The position numbers and the translations under genes were made by a program. This document shows, piece after piece, positions 1 through 7,465 of a stretch of DNA of 64,000 bases (positions within the stretch are counted from its first letter, which is position 1; the number at the start of each line of letters is the position of its first letter). The stretch is from RPQJ01 sp963706535 (lineage in GTDB: Bacteria; Pseudomonadota; Gammaproteobacteria; Steroidobacterales; Steroidobacteraceae), in the NCBI GenBank assembly GCA_963706535.1, contig CAVPMU010000002.1, positions 558,001-622,000 of the forward strand, written 5' to 3'. A model generated the notes under the pieces. The model ran no database searches. It was not told where the DNA came from and was given only the letters and a program-made list of their open reading frames with translations.

Positions 1-1225
1 AATCCGCGAGATCGCGCGCACTCATGCCGACGTCCGACGAGGTGGCAACCTCACGCCAGCGAGCAAGCTCACGACCCACGGTCCCTGCCATCCCTTCGGC
101 ATCCTCGCGCGCCAACCCGAAATACCTGGCCCCCTCGAGCAGCTGTTCGAGCGAGGTGATCGGGCCCGTGTCTTCGCTCAACCAGGTCTTCGACTCGCGC
201 GCCTTGTCCGGGAACGGGTTCACGTCGAAGGCAGGGGCGAGCGACCACTGGCCGTTGCCTGCGTAGAGGAATCCCACGTTCCAGAGATGGTCGTCGGTGT
301 TGGTGATGAGATGATTGATGAGGAGCCGCCGCCAGAGCTCGCGCACGTCGGCGAGCGGCTGCGGACTCGTGGCCCGGATCGCATCCACCAGCTCGGTGTA
401 ACTGCGGTCCTCGTCGCGCCGCGCCTGCAGCAGCGAACCGCCCGAGAGGTAGGGGAGACGGGCGCCAGCCGCCGTTCGATCGAAGCGGCGGATGACAGCG
501 ATCTCAATGTCATCGACCAGGACGACGCGTGCGGCTGCGGCGCGCACGCCCTGCGGATCGACGAGCTTCAGCGCGAGCACTTCCCCGCGCACGACCGAAC
601 GCTCATCGCTCACGCTCGGAAACTTGCCGAGCGCGAGCGCGCCATCCGCCTCGAGCACCGTGCATTTCGGCCGCAGGCCACCGAGCGATGTGGCCTTGCC
701 CATCAGGTAGTCCAGGTCCTGGGTGGACTCGGTGCCCTGCTCGAGCCTGCGCACGGAGCGCGCGATCTCGCCCAGGTCGAGGAGTTGCGGGGTGCGGTGC
801 CGCTCGGCTGCGCGCAGGAACCGACCCTGCCCGTCGGCAAGTCGCAGAGCACCTATGCGGCTGAAGTCGTCGACCGCCGCCAGCAGGTCGAAAGCGGTGA
901 TCTCGTCGAGGTCCGGTTCCTCGGCGCGACGCTTGGCATGCGCGCGGCGAATCACCCGCTTACCCCAGCGATCGGGTGCGGTGTCGGCGATCGCGTGCGG
1001 GAAGGGTGACTCGAGGGCCGAGGGTGCGCGTCGCGTCACCCAGCCCCCGAGCAGCGGCAGGTCCGGTGAAACCTGGAAACGGTCGGGGCGCTCGAGCCAG
1101 GCCGGCTGGTAGGCGAAGGCGGAGTACTCGCGGCGTCCGTCCTGGACGAACGAGAGGTGCCCCACCGGCTGCGCGGCCGCGCCAAGGAACACCTCGGCCG
1201 TGACCTTGCGCGCGGGCGTCCTCAC
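1..1225 (-). CDS. hipA: HipA-type serine/threonine kinase toxin (3' end beyond window)
   Basis: This is the toxin of a type II HipBA module. Such kinases phosphorylate a translation factor (GltX in the E. coli system) and slow growth. The visible 408 residues show an N-terminal HipA domain, the LGGLRPK segment near the middle, and the catalytic-loop signature NTDDHLWNVGF followed by a Mg-binding AFDVNP segment, as in the PI3K-like HipA_C fold. It starts with GTG at 1223-1225, overlapping the hipB stop as GTGA, so translation is probably coupled. The C-terminus lies outside the window. The family assignment is firm; the target protein is unknown. Confidence 0.9.
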   Translation of the reverse strand, partial: MRTPARKVTAEVFLGAAAQPVGHLSFVQDGRREYSAFAYQPAWLERPDRFQVSPDLPLLGGWVTRRAPSALESPFPHAIADTAPDRWGKRVIRRAHAKRRAEEPDLDEITAFDLLAAVDDFSRIGALRLADGQGRFLRAAERHRTPQLLDLGEIARSVRRLEQGTESTQDLDYLMGKATSLGGLRPKCTVLEADGALALGKFPSVSDERSVVRGEVLALKLVDPQGVRAAAARVVLVDDIEIAVIRRFDRTAAGARLPYLSGGSLLQARRDEDRSYTELVDAIRATSPQPLADVRELWRRLLINHLITNTDDHLWNVGFLYAGNGQWSLAPAFDVNPFPDKARESKTWLSEDTGPITSLEQLLEGARYFGLAREDAEGMAGTVGRELARWREVATSSDVGMSARDLAD

Positions 1226-1548
1226 CACGCCCCAGTCGACTTGCGTGCGCGAACCCGCTGCGGCAGATTCTCGTCCATCATCAGCAGGCCCGCCTCATCG
1301 GCACCGGTGTCGAGCAGCTGCTCGAGACGGCCCACCTCACCGAGCACGTGCAGCACCCGCGCCAGGTACTCGAGCGCCACCTTGGGGTCGCCCTTCTCCA
1401 GGCGGGTGAGCGTCTTGCGGGCGATTCCGGCGCGCTCGGCCAAGGAAGCCTGGGTGAGACGCCGGCGCCGCCGTGCGAGCGCCACGTCATGGCCCAACTT
1501 GGCGAGGGCCCGGGCGGCGGGAGCGGACAAGGGCAGCGGCGCAGGCAT
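1222..1548 (-). CDS. hipB: HipB-type XRE-family antitoxin
   Basis: A small DNA-binding antitoxin of about 108 residues. A Cro/C1-type helix-turn-helix spans roughly residues 25-55 (RRRLTQASLAERAGI then RKTLTRLEKGDPKV). It should neutralise the downstream HipA kinase and repress its own promoter. I prefer the ATG at 1546-1548 because GGGAG lies five bases upstream. An in-frame ATG at 1558-1560 would add four residues but has no clear ribosome site. It overlaps hipA by four bases in a two-gene operon. Confidence 0.85.
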   Translation of the reverse strand: MPAPLPLSAPAARALAKLGHDVALARRRRRLTQASLAERAGIARKTLTRLEKGDPKVALEYLARVLHVLGEVGRLEQLLDTGADEAGLLMMDENLPQRVRARKSTGAW

Positions 1549-1583
1549 TGGGACTCCCATAGAGCGCGGTAAATGGCATAGTA

Positions 1584-1604
1584 GACTCTATAAGTCCCAT
1601 TATA
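1584..1604 (-). promoter_or_regulatory. Probable hipBA promoter and operator
   Basis: Read on the minus strand, a perfect TATAAT lies at 1599-1604, about 40-55 bases before the hipB start. An inverted repeat GACT-N5-AGTC (1584-1596) sits just downstream of the -10 box, where an autorepressing HipB would be expected to bind. The -35 box is weak. Confidence 0.5.
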
Positions 1605-2137
1605 GCATGCAGCACGCGAATCACACACCCTGAATTGACCACGGAGTCCTACGATACCCTGTAACCGCGATAGCGAGTCACACTGAATGCGTTATGCTGA
1701 CCGTTCGCTCTCGCGGACGGCCTTGTGCGCCGGCGCCGCGGTGGCCGAACCCGGGCCTGTCCGAGCCGTCTGAACCCGATTTCTAAACGAGCCTTCAACC
1801 CTTCGCTGGAGAGGCTCACGACTACCACCCCAATCCTGGCCGCCACGGGCGCCACCCGGCCACCGCGATCTCGCTTGAGGTTGCCAACCTCGTCGATGGC
1901 CTGCGGCCACGTGTCGCCTGGCCTGTTGCCAGCATGGAACGTCACCGGCGGGTCGACTGCTTTCAGCCGTTTCCGGCCCTGGCGCAAGGTGTGGCTCTCG
2001 GAGATTTCTCCGGCGTCCCTCGAACACAACGAGGCTGAAATCGCGGAGTTTAGGTGTTACCCGAGCCACCGATCACCCACAGATTTTGCTGACGAACCCC
2101 GCCCTTAAGGTCTTGGTTAAACGCGACATGCCTTTTC
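1605..2137. other. Non-coding or degraded stretch between hipBA and IS copy 1
   Basis: Overlapping open frames of up to 127 codons exist on both strands, but none has a recognisable domain, a convincing ribosome site or a hydrophobic pattern. I see no RNA gene. It may be decayed accessory DNA. Confidence 0.4.
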
Positions 2138-3012
2138 CTGATTAGCCACAAAGTTCAGCAGGTCCATTCGGCGAGCCTTGCGAGGTGAATACCGAGCGCA
2201 TCGATGGAGCAGGAGATGCGCGATGGGAATCAACCAGGTGCAGTTTCAGAAGGGCTTGTCGATGACGGCGTTCATGGAGCAGTACGGAACCGAGGAGAAA
2301 TGCCGTGCAGCGGTGGTCGCCATGCGTTGGCCGAATGGTTTCGTCTGCCCGGACTGTGGTGAGTCGCGCCATTGCACGTTTGAGCGCAAAGGTCTGCGGT
2401 ACTGGCAATGCTCGGCCTGCCGAGAGCAAACGAGGGTCATGCGCGAGCGGGAGGCGACACGCCAGCTGGACGGGCGCGTCGAGATCGACGACGCCTACTT
2501 GGGAGGGCAATTGCCCGGCGGCAAGAGCGGGCGCGGCTCGGAGAACAAGGTGTCGTTTATCGCGGCCGTGCAAACGACCGCGACCGGCCAGCCGTTGCGG
2601 GTTTGCCTGAAGAAGCTGGACTTCACCACGGAAGCGATTGCCGAATGGGCGCAGACGGCGTTGGCCGCCTCGGCACGGGTGGTGTCGGACGGCCTGTGGT
2701 GCTTCAAGGCCGTTACCTCGAGCGGGGCATCGCATGAGCGCACCGTCACCGGCGGCGGTGCGGCCTGCGTCAAGCTGGAACAGTTCCGCGCGGTCAATAC
2801 CTTCCTGGGCCATCTGAAGACCGCCTACTCGGGGACTTACCATGCCTTCGACTTTGCCAAATACGCGCATCGTTATCTCGCAGAGGTCCAATATCGCTTC
2901 AATCGCCGCTTCGACTTGTCGTCCATCATGCGGCGGCTCCTGGTCGCCTCCATTCTCACAACACCCCGGCCAGAGCAGTTCTTGCGGGCGGCTGAACATT
3001 GTGGCTAATCAG
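2138..3012 (+). mobile_element. IS1595-family insertion sequence, copy 1
   Basis: An 875-bp element bounded by 22-bp terminal inverted repeats (2138-2159 and 2991-3012; both read CTGATTAGCCACAA inward, with one mismatch in 22). It contains one transposase frame whose stop codon lies inside the right repeat. It is repeated in the same orientation at 10267-11141 with about four base differences. The eight bases on each side do not match, so no target-site duplication is visible. Confidence 0.85.
2223..3008 (+). CDS. IS1595-family (ISXO2-like) transposase, internally shortened
   Basis: A 261-residue transposase with an N-terminal zinc ribbon (CPDC near residue 38, CSAC near 63) and the DDE-type catalytic domain beginning at VEIDDAYLGG, then VVSDGLWCF and the YHAFDFAKYAHRYL segment ending in RFNRRFDL. 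Relatives have about 55 residues between the second zinc-binding pair and the catalytic domain. Here CSACREQT runs directly into the segment before VEIDD, an in-frame deletion also present in copy 2. Start chosen at ATG 2223 with AGGAG seven bases upstream. Self-mobility is doubtful; family assignment is firm. Confidence 0.85.
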   Translation: MGINQVQFQKGLSMTAFMEQYGTEEKCRAAVVAMRWPNGFVCPDCGESRHCTFERKGLRYWQCSACREQTRVMREREATRQLDGRVEIDDAYLGGQLPGGKSGRGSENKVSFIAAVQTTATGQPLRVCLKKLDFTTEAIAEWAQTALAASARVVSDGLWCFKAVTSSGASHERTVTGGGAACVKLEQFRAVNTFLGHLKTAYSGTYHAFDFAKYAHRYLAEVQYRFNRRFDLSSIMRRLLVASILTTPRPEQFLRAAEHCG

Positions 3013-3024
3013 CTCGTCATTTCG

Positions 3025-3156
3025 ATGCCCAGCATCGAGCACGACGATGCGATCGTCTGGTACTGCCCAGTGTGCGGGGACAACGGTCTGATCCAGGGAT
3101 GGCAGGACACGTTTTGGGACGGCTTTGCAGCTGAGGTGCCGCGGCTGTTGGGTTGA
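3025..3156 (+). CDS. Small CPxCG protein, intact or 5'-truncated by the IS
   Basis: The frame is open from the right edge of IS copy 1. The first host-DNA start is ATG 3025, giving 43 residues with WYCPVCGDNG and GWQDTFWDG. The single CPxCG pair followed by a GW..T.WD motif resembles small uncharacterised proteobacterial proteins seen before. No ribosome site is evident. It may therefore be the 3' end of a gene cut by the insertion rather than a complete gene. Function unknown. Confidence 0.45.
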   Translation: MPSIEHDDAIVWYCPVCGDNGLIQGWQDTFWDGFAAEVPRLLG

Positions 3157-3309
3157 GTCGAGAGCGGAATTAGACGGGACCCGGACGGCTACGGATCTTA
3201 ACGGGATCTGGCCGCCTACGGGCGAGGTGCGTTCCGGAGGAGAGGACGGCCGATCCGGCCGGGTGCGTCCAGGAGCGGTCTCAAGCGCCAAAGCGTGGGC
3301 AGACCACGA

Positions 3310-3678
3310 TCAATTCCGCTGGCACCATAGGCCTGATGAGTGCCAACCGCTCGGGAAAGAGCCCTGCTTGGGGACGATATCCTTGGAGTTCGCGGAGTTT
3401 GCTACGCAGTAATTGCCGGAGGAGTGCCAACCGCCAGGACATGGCCCAACCTTGTGAACAGCCGGCTTGGCGCTTTTTGAGTTCGGCACGCAGTAACCGC
3501 CTGATGCATGCCACCCGCTCGGACATGCACCAATCTTCGGAACGATGTCACTTGGCGAACCGGCCAGGGGCAAACAGCGGTTGCCCACGGGTCGCTGGCC
3601 TGCCGGACAATCACCAGCGGCACCAGGATGTGCCCATAGGACTATCAGGATCGCCCCAAGATGCCGGAGAGGCGTCAT
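3310..3678 (-). CDS. Secreted Cys-repeat protein (CPxGWxxSGxYC repeats)
   Basis: A 122-residue protein with a signal peptide (about residues 1-22, ending GAAG). The mature part is built from repeats of about 27 residues: CPSGWHASGGYC, CPGGWHSSGNYC, and a last unit FPSGWHSSGLWC that has lost its first cysteine. A divergent first unit reads CPAGQRPVGNRC. The repeat pattern suggests a small disulfide-bonded or ligand-binding periplasmic or extracellular protein. It is the last gene of the minus-strand envelope operon, 45 bases after the small lipoprotein gene. I do not recognise the family; the function is unknown. Confidence 0.7.
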   Translation of the reverse strand: MTPLRHLGAILIVLWAHPGAAGDCPAGQRPVGNRCLPLAGSPSDIVPKIGACPSGWHASGGYCVPNSKSAKPAVHKVGPCPGGWHSSGNYCVANSANSKDIVPKQGSFPSGWHSSGLWCQRN

Positions 3679-3723
3679 GTCCGTCTGTACCTTGTCTCCT
3701 GTCGGAAAGTGCTCCGAAGGACG

Positions 3724-4050
3724 TCAGTCGTTCCGGGACATCTGTGCAGCAACGAACTTGCGACCGGACCTCTGCACCGGTGGCTCTTCCACGAGCGTCA
3801 TGCTGCGAGTCCCGTTCACGAGCCAGATTGTCCCGCCCATGCGTGGATTGTCCGGCTTGACTATTTCCAGCTGGGCGTCTCGCAGGACATAGACGCCGGC
3901 CAGCGGGTGTCCGGCGGCGCTCAGGTAGTACTCACCCGGTCGAAGCGACCGGACCTCGATGATCTCGGTGGTCCGAGCCGCGGAATGCAGCGTCCATGAT
4001 CCGGTCTCGATGGTCAGCGGCTGTGGTGGAACCGCGGAGCAAGCAGTCAC
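3724..4050 (-). CDS. Small lipoprotein with lipobox; 5' end unclear
   Basis: The product is about 100 residues after a lipobox-like LAAAVTAC, with cysteine as the probable lipidated residue, so an outer- or inner-membrane lipoprotein is likely. The only standard in-frame start is GTG at 4048-4050, which would leave just three residues before the cysteine. Upstream the frame stays open to the stop of the preceding gene (4114) and encodes a perfect signal-peptide core (LALALLAAAVTAC) but has no ATG, GTG or TTG. A CTG start, a sequence error or a mutated start are possible. Body contains a short beta-rich domain (RPGEYYLSAAGH). Function unknown. Confidence 0.6.
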   Translation of the reverse strand: MTACSAVPPQPLTIETGSWTLHSAARTTEIIEVRSLRPGEYYLSAAGHPLAGVYVLRDAQLEIVKPDNPRMGGTIWLVNGTRSMTLVEEPPVQRSGRKFVAAQMSRND

Positions 4051-4113
4051 CGCGGCCGCCAGCAGTGCAAGGGCCAGAGGCCGTAGATTAAGAGCGCTGC
4101 TGTCTGAAGGTCG

Positions 4114-5574
4114 TCACCAGTTCGGGTCCTCTTGAGCCGCGGGTTTGCCAGCGACATGATCGGCCGGCGAAGCGACGGCAGGAGCCACAACAACTGAAGG
4201 GCCTGCCGATGCAGCAACCGGCTGCGGAGCACCGGCGCCGACCGTGCCGCTCGCCACGGCGGGCGCGGGCCGCCGCTTTCCCGGTCCGCTGACCTCGAGT
4301 GCGCCTGGTGCAAACGCGCTTGCAAGGTCGATGTCTGTCTGCAGAACCGTCGCATAGGATAGATCCGCGCCGACGCGCGTGACCTCGATCGAGCAACACG
4401 GCTTCTCAACACGGCCGATCACCCGACCTGTCTGCGGGTCGGTAATCTCCTTGCCGCGCAGGACGACCTCATAGACGTCCCCAACGGAGACGGTGCGGCC
4501 GCCTTGGCTCAGCACAACGTCGTTCCCGTCCACTGCGACGAGCGTCAGCGGGAACAGCCGCATGATGACCGCGTCGGCCGTGTCCGCGGCGAGGCTGTCG
4601 GCAAGCTCAGCCGAAACCTTGGACGCGTTGATTGAGGTTCCCAGGGTAGTCGGGGCCGTTGCCGGCAACTCGACGCTCACGGTATCCGAGAGCTCGATCT
4701 GCCCCGTGGTGGCATTGATGACCCGGAAGGAAATGGACGCCCCACCGGAGTGCGACACGACCGTGCGGTCGCTGGTGCGCATGTGACGCTCGTGCCGCTC
4801 GTAACCAAACCGGTCAATCTGTCCCACGACGACATAGTCCGCCATGAGTTGCTCCCCGAGGCGAGCAAAGTCGTCGGTCGACATTCGTCCGCCCTCGAGC
4901 AGGTCCAGTTCTGACTGAACCTCCTGCGAGTACTCACGATCGAGGACAGTGACACGCTTGGACTGCACCAGAGCATTCGTAATCGAGCCCCGAATCGCCT
5001 GGACGACGGCATCCGCGGCGACCGACGTCGTGTCGATTACGAACGCTTCGCTGCCCGTACGGAGCGGCATGACCGCCACGCGAAGCATTCCCGCCGAGTC
5101 CGGTCTGGCAAACTTGGCAACCTTGGCCTCGATCGAGACCTCGGTATCGCCGTTCTCGAGGTCGCGCTGGGAGACGAGCTGGAAGCCCGTGATGGCGCCT
5201 CGCGACTGGGTCGCGATGAATTCAGCGAAGCCGGAAGAGCCGATGTCCACGCGCTCCTCGCCAAACGCCACCGCCATGCCGGCCTGAAACTGCAGGCTGC
5301 TCATGTCGATGGTCTTGCCGTTGACCTGCTGTATGGCGAGCTTGAGGGCCTGATCGACGGCGGCGGCGACAGTGGAGCCGCGCCCGCTCGCCTTGACCGA
5401 CACCTGCTCGACCTTGCCGGCGTCCGGCGCAGATCGCGCCAGGTTCGGCTCGGACACAGCGCTCGCCGTCGGGGCTGCACTCGCCGTGGGCTCCTCCGGC
5501 GGCTGCTTGCTGCAACCACTGATGGTCACAGCGAGCGCGAGTGAGAGGAGGACTGGGCTGCGGAGGATTCGCAT
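4114..5574 (-). CDS. CsgG-like outer-membrane lipoprotein
   Basis: A 486-residue lipoprotein with signal sequence and lipobox ISGC near residues 15-19. An N-terminal module (about 60-180) has the KLAIQQVNGKTI and NGDTEVSIEAKVAKF pattern seen in LPP20/FlgT-like periplasmic domains. A central CsgG-type domain (about 180-340) has LRVAVMPL, VTVLDREYSQEVQSEL, and ADYVVVGQIDRF. A C-terminal Ala/Pro-rich tail follows. CsgG proteins form outer-membrane pores or assembly factors. Start chosen at ATG 5572-5574 with GGAAG upstream, which gives a clean signal peptide. Fourth gene of the envelope operon. Family is a good match by motif; role is inferred. Confidence 0.7.
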   Translation of the reverse strand: MRILRSPVLLSLALAVTISGCSKQPPEEPTASAAPTASAVSEPNLARSAPDAGKVEQVSVKASGRGSTVAAAVDQALKLAIQQVNGKTIDMSSLQFQAGMAVAFGEERVDIGSSGFAEFIATQSRGAITGFQLVSQRDLENGDTEVSIEAKVAKFARPDSAGMLRVAVMPLRTGSEAFVIDTTSVAADAVVQAIRGSITNALVQSKRVTVLDREYSQEVQSELDLLEGGRMSTDDFARLGEQLMADYVVVGQIDRFGYERHERHMRTSDRTVVSHSGGASISFRVINATTGQIELSDTVSVELPATAPTTLGTSINASKVSAELADSLAADTADAVIMRLFPLTLVAVDGNDVVLSQGGRTVSVGDVYEVVLRGKEITDPQTGRVIGRVEKPCCSIEVTRVGADLSYATVLQTDIDLASAFAPGALEVSGPGKRRPAPAVASGTVGAGAPQPVAASAGPSVVVAPAVASPADHVAGKPAAQEDPNW

Positions 5575-5641
5575 TTCGACTTCCGTTCGTTGTATCGACA
5601 ATGGTGCAGCGGTCCGCTGGGACCGCTGCACCGGGCGGGAA

Positions 5642-6313
5642 CTACATGTTCAGCAGCGCCGTCGCGTCCGGCGGTACCGGTATGCCCTGTTTCTGGGCGT
5701 ACGTGACGATCTTCTTGAAGTTGTCCATGCTCTTCGAGCTGAAGCCCGGGATCTCCTTGGCCAGGTAGGTACCCGTCGCGAGCTTGGAGGTGACCGACGC
5801 CTTTTCCGTAAGGGACGCGCTCTTGACCTGTGCCTGGGCGGCATCGGAGAACGAGCTGGCCTCGGCCGGCAACTTGCTGGTCGCCGAGATGCCCTTCACG
5901 AGCGGTCCGAAGCTCTCGACATAGTGCTGGCGACCCTCCGCACTGAGTTCTGCGCCAGAGGCGATCTTCTGGTCGATCTCGGCGCTGGCCGCATCCGAGA
6001 CCTCGCGATTCTTCTTGATGGCGTCCTTGTCGAGCGTGGCGCCGCTGCCGAGCACCATCGCCTCAGCCTCAAGGGCAGATGCCTCCTTCTTGAGGTCAAA
6101 TGCACGGGTGAGCGCAATCTGCGCGGCGTTCATGTAGCTCGCGGCTTCGGCGTACCGCTTCACGAGACTCTCCTGCGTCGCAATTGCATCAACGTCACCG
6201 ACCGGAGCCGCCGACGCCTTGGCTCCCGGCATCTTCAGGTCGATCGCCATGGCGCCCGGCGACGCGACCAGCGTTGCCAGTACCGCCGCCGCCAGAAATC
6301 TTGTTCCTTTCAC
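5642..6313 (-). CDS. Periplasmic helical protein of unknown function
   Basis: A 223-residue protein with a signal peptide cleaved near PGAMA-ID. The rest is rich in Ala, Lys, Glu and Ser with heptad-like patterning (about 50-200), so a long helical or coiled-coil fold is likely, ending in a short VTYAQKQGIPVPP tail. It sits 29 bases after the FlgT-like gene and 67 bases before the CsgG-like lipoprotein gene. I do not recognise the family. The context suggests a periplasmic partner in the same assembly. Confidence 0.65.
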   Translation of the reverse strand: MKGTRFLAAAVLATLVASPGAMAIDLKMPGAKASAAPVGDVDAIATQESLVKRYAEAASYMNAAQIALTRAFDLKKEASALEAEAMVLGSGATLDKDAIKKNREVSDAASAEIDQKIASGAELSAEGRQHYVESFGPLVKGISATSKLPAEASSFSDAAQAQVKSASLTEKASVTSKLATGTYLAKEIPGFSSKSMDNFKKIVTYAQKQGIPVPPDATALLNM

Positions 6314-6342
6314 GATCCGTCTCCTCTTCGCGTAATGAGTGA

Positions 6343-6720
6343 TTACTGCACACCCCGTGCATTGAGTTCATTGACCAGACGCTCGGCAGCCGCGCCCGCG
6401 GCCTCCTTGAGCGCGTTGGTTCGAGCAACCGTCTCGGAGGGCCCGAGTCCGGCAAACTGCTCAGGTCCGACCGACGAGACTGTCCGCGGGTACGAGCCCG
6501 CCACATCCAGCACCTTGCCGGACACAGTCACGTAGACCCGCGTGAGGCCGGTGGCGGGATCCTTGTCGCGCATGCCGACGTCGAGTCGGCCGATCGCGAA
6601 GTAGCGAAAGCCGCCGGCCGACTGGACACCGCGCACGGCGCTCTGCAAAGCGCCTGGGCTGAGGTCCTCGCCGGTGCCGTAGCCCTTGCGGATCCCCTCG
6701 AACGTCGAGCTGACCAACAT
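6343..6720 (-). CDS. C-terminal part of frameshifted FlgT/LPP20-like protein
   Basis: This 125-codon frame (ATG 6718-6720) continues the protein of the overlapping upstream frame: that frame reads through VVEAEY exactly where this one begins MLVSSTFEGIRKG. The segment contains FRYFAIGRLDVG and a VYVTVSGKVLDVAG strand pair typical of the secretion- or flagellar-associated FlgT-like fold. It is more likely the 3' half of one gene split by a one-base indel (real or a sequencing error) than an independent gene, although the ATG could allow coupled reinitiation. Confidence 0.55.
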   Translation of the reverse strand: MLVSSTFEGIRKGYGTGEDLSPGALQSAVRGVQSAGGFRYFAIGRLDVGMRDKDPATGLTRVYVTVSGKVLDVAGSYPRTVSSVGPEQFAGLGPSETVARTNALKEAAGAAAERLVNELNARGVQ

Positions 6721-7465
6721 ACTCGGCCTCGACGACCTCGTAGCCGGCCGCCGTGAAGGAGCCGGTCATGACAGAGTTGATCTCGTCTGCGCGTGTCACC
6801 GTCCAGCTCACGACATCCGCCTTGGCCGTGGTGCTGCCGCCCGTGGTGACAGAGGCGCTGACATCCTCCTTGTAGTTGCCGCGGGCGCTGACCTTGTCGG
6901 AGGTCGAGATACTGTTGTTGGTTATGCGCTCTGACTCCGTAGCATCACGCTGGTAGTCGGCGTTCGCGGAGCCCGACACGTTGGCATCTACACGCTTGTA
7001 GACCTTGTCGTCGAACGATTGCACCGAGCCCTGTTGCCGCGCGACGAACACAAAAGTCAGCAGTGACTTCTGTGCAGTCGGCGTGCTCGCGATGGCCGAT
7101 CCCCCGATCAGCGCGTTTTCGAGCCGTGGTCCGTTGATCTCGGCCCGGATCGACACCGTATAGCGCCCGGCCTTGGGATCGGCTTCCTCCGAGAGGACCG
7201 TGGCGGAGAGCACGTAATTGTCGATGGAGCCGATCAGGCCGGCGCGCGCGGTCTCGAAATTCCGAGATTTCGCGCCATCCGTCTGCGCGAAGTAGCGGTC
7301 GAGCGCATTGATCTTCGCCTCCTGGAGGGCACGGTCCTTGACGGCGGCGTTGAGCTTGCCGTCGAAAGCGACAGTGGCTACGCCCTTGGAAGTCAGCGCC
7401 TGCGCATGAGCCACGGGCCCAAACACGATGAGGCAGGCGAACATCAGCGTTCGAATCAGCGACAT
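6461..7465 (-). CDS. N-terminal part of frameshifted FlgT/LPP20-like periplasmic protein
   Basis: Starts at ATG 7463-7465 with signal peptide (MSLIRTLMFACL to VAHA). About 240 residues are genuine: an early EAKINALDRYF helix like FlgT/LPP20 domains, a central strand-rich region and a Ser/Thr-rich repeat stretch. After VVEAEY (about 6718) the frame turns into Arg-rich nonsense up to the stop at 6461, while the sensible protein continues in the next frame (6343-6720). It overlaps the 3' end of the upstream gene by ten bases. Full-length product would be about 370 residues. Confidence 0.6.
   Translation of the reverse strand: MSLIRTLMFACLIVFGPVAHAQALTSKGVATVAFDGKLNAAVKDRALQEAKINALDRYFAQTDGAKSRNFETARAGLIGSIDNYVLSATVLSEEADPKAGRYTVSIRAEINGPRLENALIGGSAIASTPTAQKSLLTFVFVARQQGSVQSFDDKVYKRVDANVSGSANADYQRDATESERITNNSISTSDKVSARGNYKEDVSASVTTGGSTTAKADVVSWTVTRADEINSVMTGSFTAAGYEVVEAEYVGQLDVRGDPQGLRHRRGPQPRRFAERRARCPVGRRLSLLRDRPTRRRHARQGSRHRPHAGLRDCVRQGAGCGGLVPADSLVGRT

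Noticed and set aside
2130..3020. Target-site duplications around IS copy 1
   Set aside because: The eight bases on either side (GCCTTTTC and CTCGTCAT) do not match.
3310..3678. The Cys-repeat protein as the missing peptide of the DUF692 cluster
   Set aside because: It is over 50 kb away, in another operon, and its repeats do not resemble known precursor peptides.
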